Part shown: positions 36,049 to 45,450 of the stretch, piece by piece
Layout: each line of letters opens with the position of its first letter
How positions within the stretch are numbered: the first letter of the stretch is position 1
From: CBDUJZ01 sp047629415
Lineage (GTDB): Bacteria; Myxococcota_A; Bradymonadia; REDH01
Assembly (NCBI GenBank): GCA_047629415.1
Contig: JBLHWZ010000002.1
Coordinates: 1-64,000 of the forward strand
DNA length: 64,000 nt
Direction: 5' to 3'
Notes under the pieces: model-generated
What the model was told of the DNA's origin: nothing
Seen by the model: the letters and a program-made list of their open reading frames with translations, nothing else
Database searches by the model: none
Made by a program: the position numbers and the translations under genes

Positions 36049-37664
36049 GGTCTGCGAATCGAAAGGGAGCCAGGGCGCGGCGCATCCTCCGCCGGCTCTG
36101 AAGAATCGTTGGCCCGAGCCCGTGATATTCGCAAGTCCGTCAGTTCGACGCTCCCCGCTTCGTCGATCGTCTGACGGAGCGTGCCGTCGTCCAACCGAAC
36201 CACGACTCGAACCGGACGCTGCCTCGGGCCAAATACACCGGTCACCGGTAGTGACAGGCCGGGACCTTCGGTACCATCGACGACGATGTGAACCGTTCCT
36301 GCCGCAGCGTTCCGGGCCGCAACGCTCCACCGATTTCCGGCTGGCACCAAGGTCGCGGCGGAAACTGCGTTTCGCGCGCTCGCGACCACGTTGGGCAGCT
36401 CGTTAAGAACTTCGACTTCTGGACCGACGGGCTCCGCTGCCTGCTCCTCGGCGAGGTCGGGAGAGATCACCGCGATCATCTCGCCCACATCGGCGGCGGG
36501 AGCGGTCAGAGGAGTGCGGATAAGCACAACAATGAGAGCGGTGATCGCGACCAAAAACGCAGCTAGTACCAACGCGATCGTGCGGGTATTCGCACTGGAC
36601 TTCACGTTGACGAGCGCCGTTTCGGGGTCCGGTGACAAGTTCGAAACAGGCTTCTCTCGCTTCGCCTCCTTCGTAGGCCCGCCGACCGACATCATCGACC
36701 ACGCTTGGGCCCCGGTGAACTCGCCGGAACCCGCGAAGTTGAGTCGAGCGGGGAGTCGAGGGCCGTCGAGGCTTGGATACGATTTTTCGAGAGAGACGAT
36801 CACAGGCTCGAGAGCTGCGAGCATCTCCTCTGCCGAGTCCCATCGATGCTTTTGGTTCTTCTCGCAGGCTGTTCGGACGATCCTAGCGAGTGCGCTCTGC
36901 TGGACCGCTGGGGGCAGCGGCACCGGGCTGTCGGATAGATGCTGGGCGATCACAGCGAAGGCGCCAGACCCCGAATAAGGGGCTTCACCAGCGAGCATGA
37001 ACGCGATCACGTGACCAAGCGCGTAGAGGTCGCTCCGGACGCTCGGCTCTTGATGCAGTTGCTCCGGCGCGGCGTAGGTCGGTGTGCACGGGGTCGCGTT
37101 AACAGTGGACTCGTGCTCCGGCTCACGCAGAAAGCTCGATCCGAGGATCTTGGCGATGCCGAAATCAACAACCTTCGCCCCCGCTCGGCCGTCGATGCCC
37201 TTTTCAACGATGAAGATGTTGGATGGTTTCAGGTCGCGGTGCACGACGCCGGCTGCGTGGGCCGTGACGAGTCCGCGCAGCACATCTTTAGCGAAGTGTG
37301 CCGCGTGCAGCTCATGTACAAGCCCTTCAGCCAGAACCAGCTCGCGCAGCGTGACGCCAGCGAGCTTCTCCATCACGAGGTACGGGTTGCCGTCACCGGT
37401 CCGTCCCGCATCGGAGACCCGGACGGTGTAGGGGCTCTGCATCGCCGCGAGCGTGCGCACCTCGTTGTTGAACCGCCGCTCCGAATCCTCGTTGTCGCGG
37501 TGTTCGTTCTTTAGGACTTTGACGGCGTATTCCAGGCCGTCGACGCTGACGTGCGTCGCCTCGAAGACCCAGGAAAATGCTCCGGCTCCGAGCATACTGC
37601 CAAGGCGGTACTTGCCGTCCAGCAGGACATCGGAGGCCGACGCCGGCTCGACGTCTTCGCTCAT
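36045..37664 (-). CDS. Transmembrane Ser/Thr protein kinase (PknB/Hanks type)
   Basis: 539 aa. Kinase domain at ~15-285: glycine loop LGAGAFSWVFEA, catalytic Lys in YAVKVLKNE, VVHRDLKPSNIFIV (catalytic Asp), VVDFGIAKILG (DFG) and TPTYAAPEQL (APE). A ~90-residue Ser/Pro juxtamembrane segment, one membrane helix (IALVLAAFLVAITALIVVLI) and a ~135-residue extracytoplasmic domain follow. That domain has beta-strand character (GTVHIVVDGTEGPGLSLPVT) reminiscent of PEGA-like folds. It overlaps FHA and exported-protein genes by 4 bp on each side. The FHA protein is the likely phospho-partner. Confidence 0.92.
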   Translation of the reverse strand: MSEDVEPASASDVLLDGKYRLGSMLGAGAFSWVFEATHVSVDGLEYAVKVLKNEHRDNEDSERRFNNEVRTLAAMQSPYTVRVSDAGRTGDGNPYLVMEKLAGVTLRELVLAEGLVHELHAAHFAKDVLRGLVTAHAAGVVHRDLKPSNIFIVEKGIDGRAGAKVVDFGIAKILGSSFLREPEHESTVNATPCTPTYAAPEQLHQEPSVRSDLYALGHVIAFMLAGEAPYSGSGAFAVIAQHLSDSPVPLPPAVQQSALARIVRTACEKNQKHRWDSAEEMLAALEPVIVSLEKSYPSLDGPRLPARLNFAGSGEFTGAQAWSMMSVGGPTKEAKREKPVSNLSPDPETALVNVKSSANTRTIALVLAAFLVAITALIVVLIRTPLTAPAADVGEMIAVISPDLAEEQAAEPVGPEVEVLNELPNVVASARNAVSAATLVPAGNRWSVAARNAAAGTVHIVVDGTEGPGLSLPVTGVFGPRQRPVRVVVRLDDGTLRQTIDEAGSVELTDLRISRARANDSSEPAEDAPRPGSLSIRRP

Positions 37665-38458
37665 CCGGTGCCGTCGTCGATGAGAACGTCAGACATCTGC
37701 AGGAAGAGGACGTATCCAAACCCGCGCTGCGAGGCGATGAACCGTCGCATCAGGCCGGCCGTATCCAGCGTGTCGATATCAGTGGTGTTAGAGCTCAGCC
37801 GTTTGACCCGGTCGCGAATCAGCTCGGCATCGACGAGACCGGCGTCGATCAGCTCCCGCCACGCTTTTCGGGCATATGAAATCTGTTGTTCCAGGTTTGT
37901 ATTCGGCCCCACCGTCTCCTGTAGATCCATGTGGTGCACCGGTCGGCCCGGAGTCTCGCAGAGCGCCGCGAAGAGTTGGGCGGCGGCCGGAAACATCTCA
38001 ATGAGCGCGCCGTTCACTAGGATGTGGCAGCGTCCAGCGTCCCATCGACACGTCACAAATGGGCCAGTCATCGCCGCCTTCACGGCCGGCGACGCGACAA
38101 GCGACATCGGGTCATCGAACGCCGCCGTAGCCGCTCCGAACTCTACGCGGAGCAACACGCGCCCGATCTGCAAGTGAAAACTCTCGCTCTCGATCTGTGT
38201 ACTCCCGCCTGGGTCAAGTCGAGTCTGGTCGACGAACGCTGCGCCCTTAGAGCTCAAGTTCTCGAGGGCGATCGTGTCGTCATCCACGGTGAGACGAATG
38301 TGACGACGGGACACCGTGGAGTCGTTGAGGCGAAAGTCTGCAGATGTGTCACGCCCGATGACGATCGTGCTCGCGACAGTATCCCAGAGCGATCCAACCG
38401 CTACAGGGGAACCCTCGCGGGTCTTCTCCACCCTAAATGAGAGCTCTCTCGACGCCAT
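37661..38458 (-). CDS. FHA-domain protein with OmpR-like winged-helix domain
   Basis: 265 aa from ATG 38458. The frame is open to 38575, but the FHA fold begins just after MASRELSFRVEK. FHA residues (IVIGRDTSADFRLNDSTVSRRHIRL, ALENLSSKGAAFVD) are those that bind phosphothreonine. Residues ~130-255 resemble a Trans_reg_C winged helix: a recognition region QQISYARKAWRELIDAG and a terminal hairpin IASQRGFGYVLFL, like the I-x-T-V-R-G-x-GY-x-L ending of OmpR. It is therefore a candidate transcription factor switched by phosphothreonine instead of an aspartyl receiver. First gene of the FHA-kinase operon, overlapping the kinase start by 4 bp. Confidence 0.85.
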   Translation of the reverse strand: MASRELSFRVEKTREGSPVAVGSLWDTVASTIVIGRDTSADFRLNDSTVSRRHIRLTVDDDTIALENLSSKGAAFVDQTRLDPGGSTQIESESFHLQIGRVLLRVEFGAATAAFDDPMSLVASPAVKAAMTGPFVTCRWDAGRCHILVNGALIEMFPAAAQLFAALCETPGRPVHHMDLQETVGPNTNLEQQISYARKAWRELIDAGLVDAELIRDRVKRLSSNTTDIDTLDTAGLMRRFIASQRGFGYVLFLQMSDVLIDDGTG

Positions 38459-38528
38459 ACTTCCTCGGGGTCTCCCCGTGAGCATAGCCGTCGATAGGCA
38501 TAATTGGGAAGAATGCCGCATCTGCATG

Positions 38529-41500
38529 TCAGCGCGAGACCACAAGGACCCTCTCGGAGTACCAGGAATGTTCACCCGCGAAAATCTGGGAAAGCGACGG
38601 CGGATCGAGGTCCCTCACCGTTTGCACATAGACCCAGTAATTCACGCTTGGGTCGTCAACCTCGAGGACAGCAGTCAGCCCACTGGTCAGCCTGCCGGAG
38701 TCGTCAACCAGCGTTGTCTCGTCGCGATGATACTCATCTTCGGTGACCACGTAGACTCGATACCCGGACACTCGACGGTCGACCGATATGTCCCAGCTCA
38801 CGCGAATTGCGCCCGGCTCACTGGTTCCGACGACCTGGAGAGGCGCCGGGGGAGCAGCTACGTACGGCCAGTTAGGCGACTGGTTTCCCGAGACGACGTC
38901 ACCCAAAGATGGGTCGGTGTCCACGTCGACGATCAAGTTTTCGACCTCGTCGCCTGTGATGCCGTCCCAGTAGTTTCGGGACATCGAGACGACCTCACCG
39001 GTCTGGTGGCCAGCGTTCACGGCACGTCCGGCTGCGGGGAGATCGAAGAATGCGGCGTCGGTCCACGAGTTGTCGAAGCGTGTGCTCGTCGGTCCAACCC
39101 CGAACTGGATCGCAAAGGGACCAATAGTCCTCTGAATGACGTTCAAGTTGGCCGAGACAGTGCTCAACTCCTCGCCGTCCCTCGGGACGTCAAGAGCCAG
39201 GGTGTTGCCGTGGAATTGGTTGGTACTGACCCGCATCTGGTTCACGCCGCCTCCGACCAGCAAACCGGTCTCATTTCCGGCAAAGACGTTGTTCGAGATC
39301 ACACTGAATGTCGCCAATCGAGTCGCACGAACACCGGTAGTTCCCCCGACGAAGAGGTTCTCGGTAACAGTCACCAAGCCGCCGAACGACTCCACCTGAA
39401 GACATTGGCCTGTATCGGCCCAAACCTCGTTCTCAAGGAACGTGAGAGTGTTGGCGCGGAGGTCGAACCCATCTGCATTGTCGTATCCGAAGGAGCTCGT
39501 CACCGTGATGCTCTCAGCGCTCATGGTTGCCGCCGAGTCGTTGTCACGGAAGATCGTCTGGTCGATCAGAATCGTGCTGCGAGCTCCGCCACCGACAAAG
39601 CCAGTGGCGAGGCCAGCGAACTCGCTCTCTTCGATGCGGATTTCCGCTTCGATGTCGTCGGCCAATTGTAGGGAGAGCCCTACGCCGGCACTCTCGCGGA
39701 CCTGCAAACCCTCCATATAGGGAGCGGTCGTCGTCGAGGTGAGGACCGCGTCACCCGAGCCCGCGTCGTAGATGTGTACGTGGCGAAGTAGCGAGCCGCT
39801 GTCGAAGTCTCCGCCAGCAACGAAGGTCGCGGTTGGACCGTCGATAAAGGCGATTCCTCGCCAGTCGCCGGGGCTGGGCGAAGCCGCCGCCGAGCGCAGC
39901 TCAATCGGACAATCCACTGCTCCGTCAGCGACCAGCGTGCCGCGAACATCGAGACCGGCAGCAGCAGCGAAATAGATTGGGATGCACTTCGGCACGCTTA
40001 GCGTGATCCCCTCCGGGATCTCGATCACGCCAATCACCTCATATGGGCCCTCTAGCTCGTTCAAAGTGCGGTTTGCCGTGAGCGAGTCCAGACGAGTTCG
40101 CAGCAGCGCCTCGCCGTCGCAGTCCTCATCGACATCGTTTCCGACGTCCTCGATCGCGGCGGGGCTGATCAGTCGATCGTCGTCGCGGCAGTCGTCGCTG
40201 TTCGCAACCGTGCCAGCTGGCTGTTCACAGGACTCGACGATGGCGTCCGGGTCGCCGTAGCCGTCGCCGTCGCCGTCCACAAACCACTGCGGTAGCACGG
40301 CAACGTCGTCTACTTCGTCGTTGCAGTCGTTGTCCGCACCGTCGCAGACTTCGACGCCGAGCGGGTTTGAGCTTGAGTCATCGTCATCGCAATCGGTGTT
40401 GTCGGTGACCGTGTCGTCGAACATCTCTCCGCAGGTCACGCCGGCTGGCGAGCGCCCATAGCCATCGCCGTCACCGTCGAAGTATCGGCGCGTAGCGGTG
40501 CGAACATCGAGGCTGTTGTCATCGTCGTCGACGAGCCCATCACAATCGTTGTCTTCGCCATCGCAGACCTCGTTGGCGTCCGGATTGAAGAGCCCGGCAT
40601 CGTCGCGGCAATCCTGGTTGTTGAGCACGGTCGCGGGTGGGTGGTCAGCGAAACACGCTTCGCCAGCGGCATCGGTAGCACCGAATCCGTCTTCATCTGC
40701 ATCCGCGAAGTAGGGCAGGCTGTCGGTCGGGTCGTTGTCTGCAACGCCGTCGCAGTCCTCATCAACGCCGTCGCAGCGTTCGGCGGCACCGGGGAAGATA
40801 TCTCGGTCGACGTCGTCGCAGTCGATGAGGTCGATCAGCTCCTCTTCGACATAGGCGGCACCCGGACGCTCGCATGCCCAAAGCACGTCGACCTCACCAG
40901 GGAATCCGTCTCCATCGATGTCGCGGAACCAGCGCGTCGCATCGGCAGAATTGTCGTCGATCTGCCCGGAACAGTCGTTGTCAATGCCGTCGCAGATGTC
41001 GGCCTGGCCTGGGTTGACGTCAGGGTTGTCGTCGTCACAGTCGCTGACCGCTGGGTAGCCGTCACCATCTCCGTCGCCTGCGCAGACATCGCCGATACCG
41101 TCACCGTCCTGATCGGCCTGACTCGGATTGATGTGCCTCGGGCAGTTGTCATCAATGTCCGCCACCGTGTCATTGTCATCATCCTCGTCGCAGGCATCAC
41201 CCGCTCCGTCCTCGTCGGCGTCCGTTTGCGACGGGTTGGGTGCGCTGACGCAGTTGTCTTCTGCGTCGACGACGCCGTCTCCATCAGAGTCGTCGCATGC
41301 GTCACCGATACCGTCGGCGTCCTCGTCCGCTCCGCCGGCGTTCGGGGTCTCCGGGCAGTTGTCGATATCGTTCGTATCGCCGTCACCGTCGCGGTCTTCA
41401 TCACAGGCGTCGCCCTCTCCGTCCTGGTCCAAGTCGGCTTGCTCTGGGTTCGGCGTCGGGCAGTTGTCTTCACCATCAAAGACGCCGTCAAAGTCGGAGT

Positions 41501-42776
41501 CCTCGCATGCGTCACCGACACCGTTGCTGTTGACGTCGAGACCCTGCTGGTTGGGGACTTCGGGGCAGTCGTCGATGTCGTCCATGAACGTATCACCGTC
41601 TGAGTCATCGCAGGCGTCGCCGAGGCCGTCGCCGTCCCAATCCGCCTGGTCGGGGTTCTCTTCAGTGTCGCAGTTGTCGACGTCATCGAACTGTCCGTCT
41701 CCGTCTTCGTCGAGGTTCTCAGCGCAGATGAGCATCCGCTCGGCGCCACAGGCCCAGGTGTGGTTGGGCCCGCACGCAGTACCCACCTCAAACGGGAAGA
41801 CAAACCCACAACCCCCGCACTCGTTCTGCGGCGTCGCTTCGACACAGACGAGACTCTCGCGGGAAGCGCAAACAAAGGTCCCGTCGCTGCAATCGCCGCA
41901 CGAGTCGCCTGGCCGACCAGTGACTAGACCGCGACCGCCGCAGACATTCGTCGTGTCGTCCGAGCGACACTCGATTGAGTTCGCGCCATCGCAGACGACA
42001 ATGCTGCCTTCGCCACATGAGCGGCCAGGCAAGCCGGGCAGCTCCTCGCATCCGCCGCATCCATTATAAGGAAGTGCGTCCACGCAGGCGACGCCGTCAG
42101 TGCCTTCGGCGGTGCAGACGTAGGCGCCGGTTCCACCGCAACCACAAGTCTCTCCGAGTGGCTGATTCAGAAGGTTACAGCCGCCGCACTCGTTGATGCC
42201 GATCTCGTCCTGGCCTTGTTCATCGCGCCGATGCACGCACTGGAGCGCGTTAAGATCGCCAGTGTTGAAGGCACACGTGAGAACGCCGCGGTCACACGGT
42301 CCACAGGGTAATCCTGGGGCGTCATCAATGAGCTCCGTGCCTCCACATACGTTGGCTGCATCCGCATCACAGGCGACCAGGTCAGGAGTACGACACACCC
42401 AAATGCCGGCTCCGCAGCCATCTTCGCTTCCTGGAGTGCCCTCAAGAACCTCGCAGCCACCGCAGCCATTGGGCGACGCGGCGCCACAGCGAGGCGGATC
42501 CACCGTCTGTGTACAGCTGAACGTCGCGCCAACACACTCGATGCGGTCAATTCCGTCGCAAACGAGGTTTCCGTTATCGCAGACACCGCAGGTCGCACCT
42601 GGCACGGCGGCCTCACCATCCGCTGTCAGCAGGGTGCTCCCGCCACAGGGGTTCTTGTACGTAGGATCGGCGAAGGCGACGCATCCGGTGAGGAACGCAA
42701 ACGAGATCACGACCGCAAACAGAGCTGCGACGTGGCGAATACAGAGTGGGTGGAGCAAGCGTTTCACGAGCGACAT
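38529..42776 (-). CDS. Giant lipoprotein: Cys-rich units, TSP3 repeats, MopE-like repeats, beta-helix, FN3-like end
   Basis: 1415 aa from ATG 42776; the signal peptide ends FAFLTGC (lipobox). Residues ~40-350 are CGGC-type Cys-rich units like those of the 2249-6532 protein. About 354-575 are thrombospondin type 3-like calcium repeats (DGDGIGDACDDSDGDG, DNCPxxxNPxQxD). About 575-880 are MopE-like units (ICDGIDNDCSGQIDD, WFRDIDGDGFPG). About 900-1255 look like a right-handed parallel beta-helix (LTVTENLFVGGTTGV-type rungs, NNVFAGNETGLLVGGG). The last ~100 are FN3-like (GAIRVSWDISVDRRVSGYRV). It is surface-anchored and calcium-dependent by prediction. A beta-helix could bind or cleave polysaccharide, but no catalytic residues can be assigned. 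Confidence 0.85.
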   Translation of the reverse strand: MSLVKRLLHPLCIRHVAALFAVVISFAFLTGCVAFADPTYKNPCGGSTLLTADGEAAVPGATCGVCDNGNLVCDGIDRIECVGATFSCTQTVDPPRCGAASPNGCGGCEVLEGTPGSEDGCGAGIWVCRTPDLVACDADAANVCGGTELIDDAPGLPCGPCDRGVLTCAFNTGDLNALQCVHRRDEQGQDEIGINECGGCNLLNQPLGETCGCGGTGAYVCTAEGTDGVACVDALPYNGCGGCEELPGLPGRSCGEGSIVVCDGANSIECRSDDTTNVCGGRGLVTGRPGDSCGDCSDGTFVCASRESLVCVEATPQNECGGCGFVFPFEVGTACGPNHTWACGAERMLICAENLDEDGDGQFDDVDNCDTEENPDQADWDGDGLGDACDDSDGDTFMDDIDDCPEVPNQQGLDVNSNGVGDACEDSDFDGVFDGEDNCPTPNPEQADLDQDGEGDACDEDRDGDGDTNDIDNCPETPNAGGADEDADGIGDACDDSDGDGVVDAEDNCVSAPNPSQTDADEDGAGDACDEDDDNDTVADIDDNCPRHINPSQADQDGDGIGDVCAGDGDGDGYPAVSDCDDDNPDVNPGQADICDGIDNDCSGQIDDNSADATRWFRDIDGDGFPGEVDVLWACERPGAAYVEEELIDLIDCDDVDRDIFPGAAERCDGVDEDCDGVADNDPTDSLPYFADADEDGFGATDAAGEACFADHPPATVLNNQDCRDDAGLFNPDANEVCDGEDNDCDGLVDDDDNSLDVRTATRRYFDGDGDGYGRSPAGVTCGEMFDDTVTDNTDCDDDDSSSNPLGVEVCDGADNDCNDEVDDVAVLPQWFVDGDGDGYGDPDAIVESCEQPAGTVANSDDCRDDDRLISPAAIEDVGNDVDEDCDGEALLRTRLDSLTANRTLNELEGPYEVIGVIEIPEGITLSVPKCIPIYFAAAAGLDVRGTLVADGAVDCPIELRSAAASPSPGDWRGIAFIDGPTATFVAGGDFDSGSLLRHVHIYDAGSGDAVLTSTTTAPYMEGLQVRESAGVGLSLQLADDIEAEIRIEESEFAGLATGFVGGGARSTILIDQTIFRDNDSAATMSAESITVTSSFGYDNADGFDLRANTLTFLENEVWADTGQCLQVESFGGLVTVTENLFVGGTTGVRATRLATFSVISNNVFAGNETGLLVGGGVNQMRVSTNQFHGNTLALDVPRDGEELSTVSANLNVIQRTIGPFAIQFGVGPTSTRFDNSWTDAAFFDLPAAGRAVNAGHQTGEVVSMSRNYWDGITGDEVENLIVDVDTDPSLGDVVSGNQSPNWPYVAAPPAPLQVVGTSEPGAIRVSWDISVDRRVSGYRVYVVTEDEYHRDETTLVDDSGRLTSGLTAVLEVDDPSVNYWVYVQTVRDLDPPSLSQIFAGEHSWYSERVLVVSR

Positions 42777-43012
42777 GGTGCTAGCTGAATTGCTTGCATC
42801 ATGCGGAAGGGGCACAGGCTAGTCAAACAAAAATGCGTTTCATTTCAATGACTTCGAGATTACCAACCTCTCCGAAGGGTGCTCGAAGGTTCGCTATGAC
42901 ACTTGAGCTAGAGTGCGTGATCTACCGGCACCACGCTCTTCATCGCTTGACTCGCGTCTCGATGCGCCAAGTTTGCAGCGCGCGAATCAACAACTCCCAG
43001 CGATGCGATCCT

Positions 43013-44908
43013 ATGGCTGCCAAGAATCATGAGTTTCAGGCTGAGGTCTCCCAAGTCCTCAATCTCGTCATCAACTCTCTCTATCGGAACAAGGAGATCT
43101 TCCTCCGCGAGCTGATCTCAAACGCGTCAGATGCGATCGACAAGTTGCGCTTCGAGGCGCTAACCGATGAGTCACTGAACGCCGGTACCGCACAGATTCG
43201 CCTCATCCCCAACGCAGACGCCAAGACGCTCACGATTGAGGACGACGGCATCGGCATGTCCGAGGACGAGCTGATGAAGAATCTCGGCACGATCGCGCAT
43301 TCGGGTACGAAGGCGTTCATGCAGCAGCTCGAAGCCGGAGCCGACGTCGAGCTCATCGGGCAATTTGGTGTTGGTTTCTACAGCTCCTTCCTCGTCGCGG
43401 ACCGTGTAGACGTCATCACCCGAAAGGCCGGCAGCGAGACCGCCCTCAAGTGGTCGTCTGACGCCAAAGCGAGCTTCACGATTGAGCCGGCTGAGCGCGA
43501 CTCGCATGGCACGTCGATCGTGCTGCACTTGGCGGACGATCAGGTCGAGTACACAGGCTCCTATCGCCTGCAGAACTTGGTCACGCGCTACTCCGACTTC
43601 GTGGGTCACCCCATCGCGCTTGCTACGTTGCCGCCCGCTCCCGTCGACGAAGATGGAGAAGAAATCATCGACGCCGAGCCGGCTGAGCCCGTCTTTGAGA
43701 CGATCAACCAGGGCAGCGCGCTCTGGCAGCGCTCGCCGGACGAGATCACCGATGAGCAGTACGGAGAGTTCTACAAGCACCTCTCTCATGATTGGGAGCC
43801 GCCGCTGACGAGAACGCACTTCACCATCGAGGGAAGCCAGGAGTTTACTGCGCTCCTCTATGTGCCGAAGCGAGCGCCGTTCGACATGTTCGACCGCGAG
43901 TCCAAGCACGGCGTGCGGTTCTTCGTGAAGCGCGTGTTCATCATGGACGACTGTGCCGAGCTGCTCCCTGTTTGGCTGCGCTTCGTCCGCGGCGTCGTCG
44001 ACTCATCTGACCTTCCGCTCAACGTGTCCCGCGACGTCCTGCAGGACTCCCGCGCCGCGGCCATCATCCGCAAGCAGGTCGTCAAGAAGGTGCTCGATGC
44101 CCTCGACAATCTCGCGATGGAGAAGCCCGAAGATTACCAGATCTTCTGGGACACCTTCGGCAAGGTGATGAAGGAGGGCGTGCATTATGACAAGAAGGCC
44201 GCCAAGCGCCTTTCGACGTTACTGCGCTTCGAGAGCTCACACTCTGACGGCTTCACCTCGCTCACAGACTATGTCGAACGCATGCCCGAAGGGCAGACCG
44301 ACATCTACTACGCGATCGGACCCAGCAAGATGCTGGTTGAATCGAGCCCCCACCTCGAGGCCTTCAAGAAGAAGGGCTACGAGGTCCTCTACCTGACGGA
44401 CCCGATCGACCAGTGGATGGTCGACGGACTCGACGAGTTCAACGAGAAGTCGCTGGTGTCTGTCGCAGGCGCCGACCTCGATCTCGACGAGGGTGACGAA
44501 GAGGCAAAGAAGGCAGCGGAGGAACGAGAGAAGACCCTCGTTCCGCTCACCGACCGCTTCGCTGAGGTGCTCGGGGACCGTGTGAAAGAGGTCAAACTCT
44601 CTCGTCGACTCGCAGACTCGCCGGTCTGTTTGGTGACGCCCGAAGGCGGCCTGCCCTCGCACATCGAGCGTATGCTGCGAATGCAGAACCAAGATATGCC
44701 TAGCACCCCGCGGGTCCTGGAGCTCAACCCTGAGCACCCAATCATCGTCGATCTCGAGAAGAAGCTCGGGGGCGATTCAGTGACGGTCGAAGACTTCATC
44801 CATCTGCTCTACGATCAGGCGCTGCTCCGCGAAGGCAGCCCGATCGATGACCCGTCTGGCTTCGCCGCTCGGATGTCCAAGCTCATGGTGAATTCGCTCA
44901 AGGGCTGA
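43013..44908 (+). CDS. htpG: Molecular chaperone HtpG (Hsp90)
   Basis: 631 aa from ATG 43013 (MAAKNHEFQAEVSQVLNLV), chosen because the GHKL ATPase domain begins here. An earlier in-frame start at 42794 would add 73 non-homologous residues. ATP-site motifs: LFLRELISNASDA-type segment (FLRELISNASDAIDKLRF, with the hydrolytic Glu), DDGIGMSEDEL, GTIAHSGTKAF and IGQFGVGFYSSFLVAD. Middle domain LPLNVSRDVLQ and C-terminal IYYAIGPSKMLVESSPH and LYLTDPIDQWMV are typical. It folds client proteins in the cytoplasm under stress. It is transcribed away from the giant lipoprotein gene. I saw no clear CIRCE or sigma-32 site upstream. Confidence 0.97.
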   Translation: MAAKNHEFQAEVSQVLNLVINSLYRNKEIFLRELISNASDAIDKLRFEALTDESLNAGTAQIRLIPNADAKTLTIEDDGIGMSEDELMKNLGTIAHSGTKAFMQQLEAGADVELIGQFGVGFYSSFLVADRVDVITRKAGSETALKWSSDAKASFTIEPAERDSHGTSIVLHLADDQVEYTGSYRLQNLVTRYSDFVGHPIALATLPPAPVDEDGEEIIDAEPAEPVFETINQGSALWQRSPDEITDEQYGEFYKHLSHDWEPPLTRTHFTIEGSQEFTALLYVPKRAPFDMFDRESKHGVRFFVKRVFIMDDCAELLPVWLRFVRGVVDSSDLPLNVSRDVLQDSRAAAIIRKQVVKKVLDALDNLAMEKPEDYQIFWDTFGKVMKEGVHYDKKAAKRLSTLLRFESSHSDGFTSLTDYVERMPEGQTDIYYAIGPSKMLVESSPHLEAFKKKGYEVLYLTDPIDQWMVDGLDEFNEKSLVSVAGADLDLDEGDEEAKKAAEEREKTLVPLTDRFAEVLGDRVKEVKLSRRLADSPVCLVTPEGGLPSHIERMLRMQNQDMPSTPRVLELNPEHPIIVDLEKKLGGDSVTVEDFIHLLYDQALLREGSPIDDPSGFAARMSKLMVNSLKG

Positions 44909-45450
44909 ACGGCAGTCGCGGGGGAGCCCGCCTGCGACTCGAGTTCGCATCTTTCCCGGCCTGGGGGCATTTGACCCCTGATGATGATTCTGATCCCAAC
45001 AGGCTGGGTTACGTGCATGATGCTGGCGGCCGCTTCGCACGCGCCCAAGCTGGTGCCACCGGAGATGCTGAACGCGCCCGTGTTACCGACTGCGATGGAG
45101 CGGATTGAAGAGGCCGCTGAGCTGGCGGCGGACAACAGCCCCAGCCGCGTGATGGACCGACGGCTGGGGCGGAATCGTGACCGGATCGATGAATGGTCAG
45201 TCTCGCCGATGCCCCCTCCCACCGAGGAAGGATATCAGCGGCCCGGGCGTGGAAGAGTGCTGGGAATCCAGGCACGCATTGTCTGGTAGATCGTAACTCG
45301 ATCACCGTGCCTAGCGATTAGGAGGGACACGAAACCGGGCCGACTGCGAAGCGAGGGAGATGGCCAGACGGTCCCTCCTAATCGCCTAGCCGGAGAGAAG
45401 CGGCCAACGGCGAGCGTGAACGTCGCCGCCTCCGTTCGCTAAGGGTCGAC
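44909..45450. other. Gene-poor interval after htpG
   Basis: No supported gene. A hairpin with AGTCGC (44914-44919) and GCGACT (44934-44939) and G/C-rich inner bases follows the htpG stop and may end its message, though there is no T-run. CCCCAGCCG (45139-45147) and CGGCTGGGG (45161-45169) form another stem. A 102-codon plus frame (44981-45289) has no recognisable similarity, no signal peptide and no good ribosome site, so I do not call it. Confidence 0.55.
45311..45389. repeat. Inverted repeat with 18-19 bp arms
   Basis: CTAGCGATTAGGAGGGAC (45311-45328) pairs with GTCCCTCCTAATCGCCTAG (45371-45389), complementary except for one bulged base, around a 42-nt loop. It lies between htpG and the minus-strand lipoprotein gene. 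There is no T-run. It could be a bidirectional transcription barrier, a small mobile remnant or the ends of a miniature element. No target-site duplication is apparent. Confidence 0.7.

Noticed and set aside
42777..43012. CIRCE or sigma-32 promoter upstream of htpG
   Set aside because: I found no TTAGCACTC/GAGTGCTAA pair. A GAGTGCG near 42914 and a CTTGAG near 42903 are isolated and lack the partner elements.
44981..45289. 102-aa plus-strand frame after htpG
   Set aside because: No similarity, no signal sequence, a weak start and overlap with two equally open minus frames.
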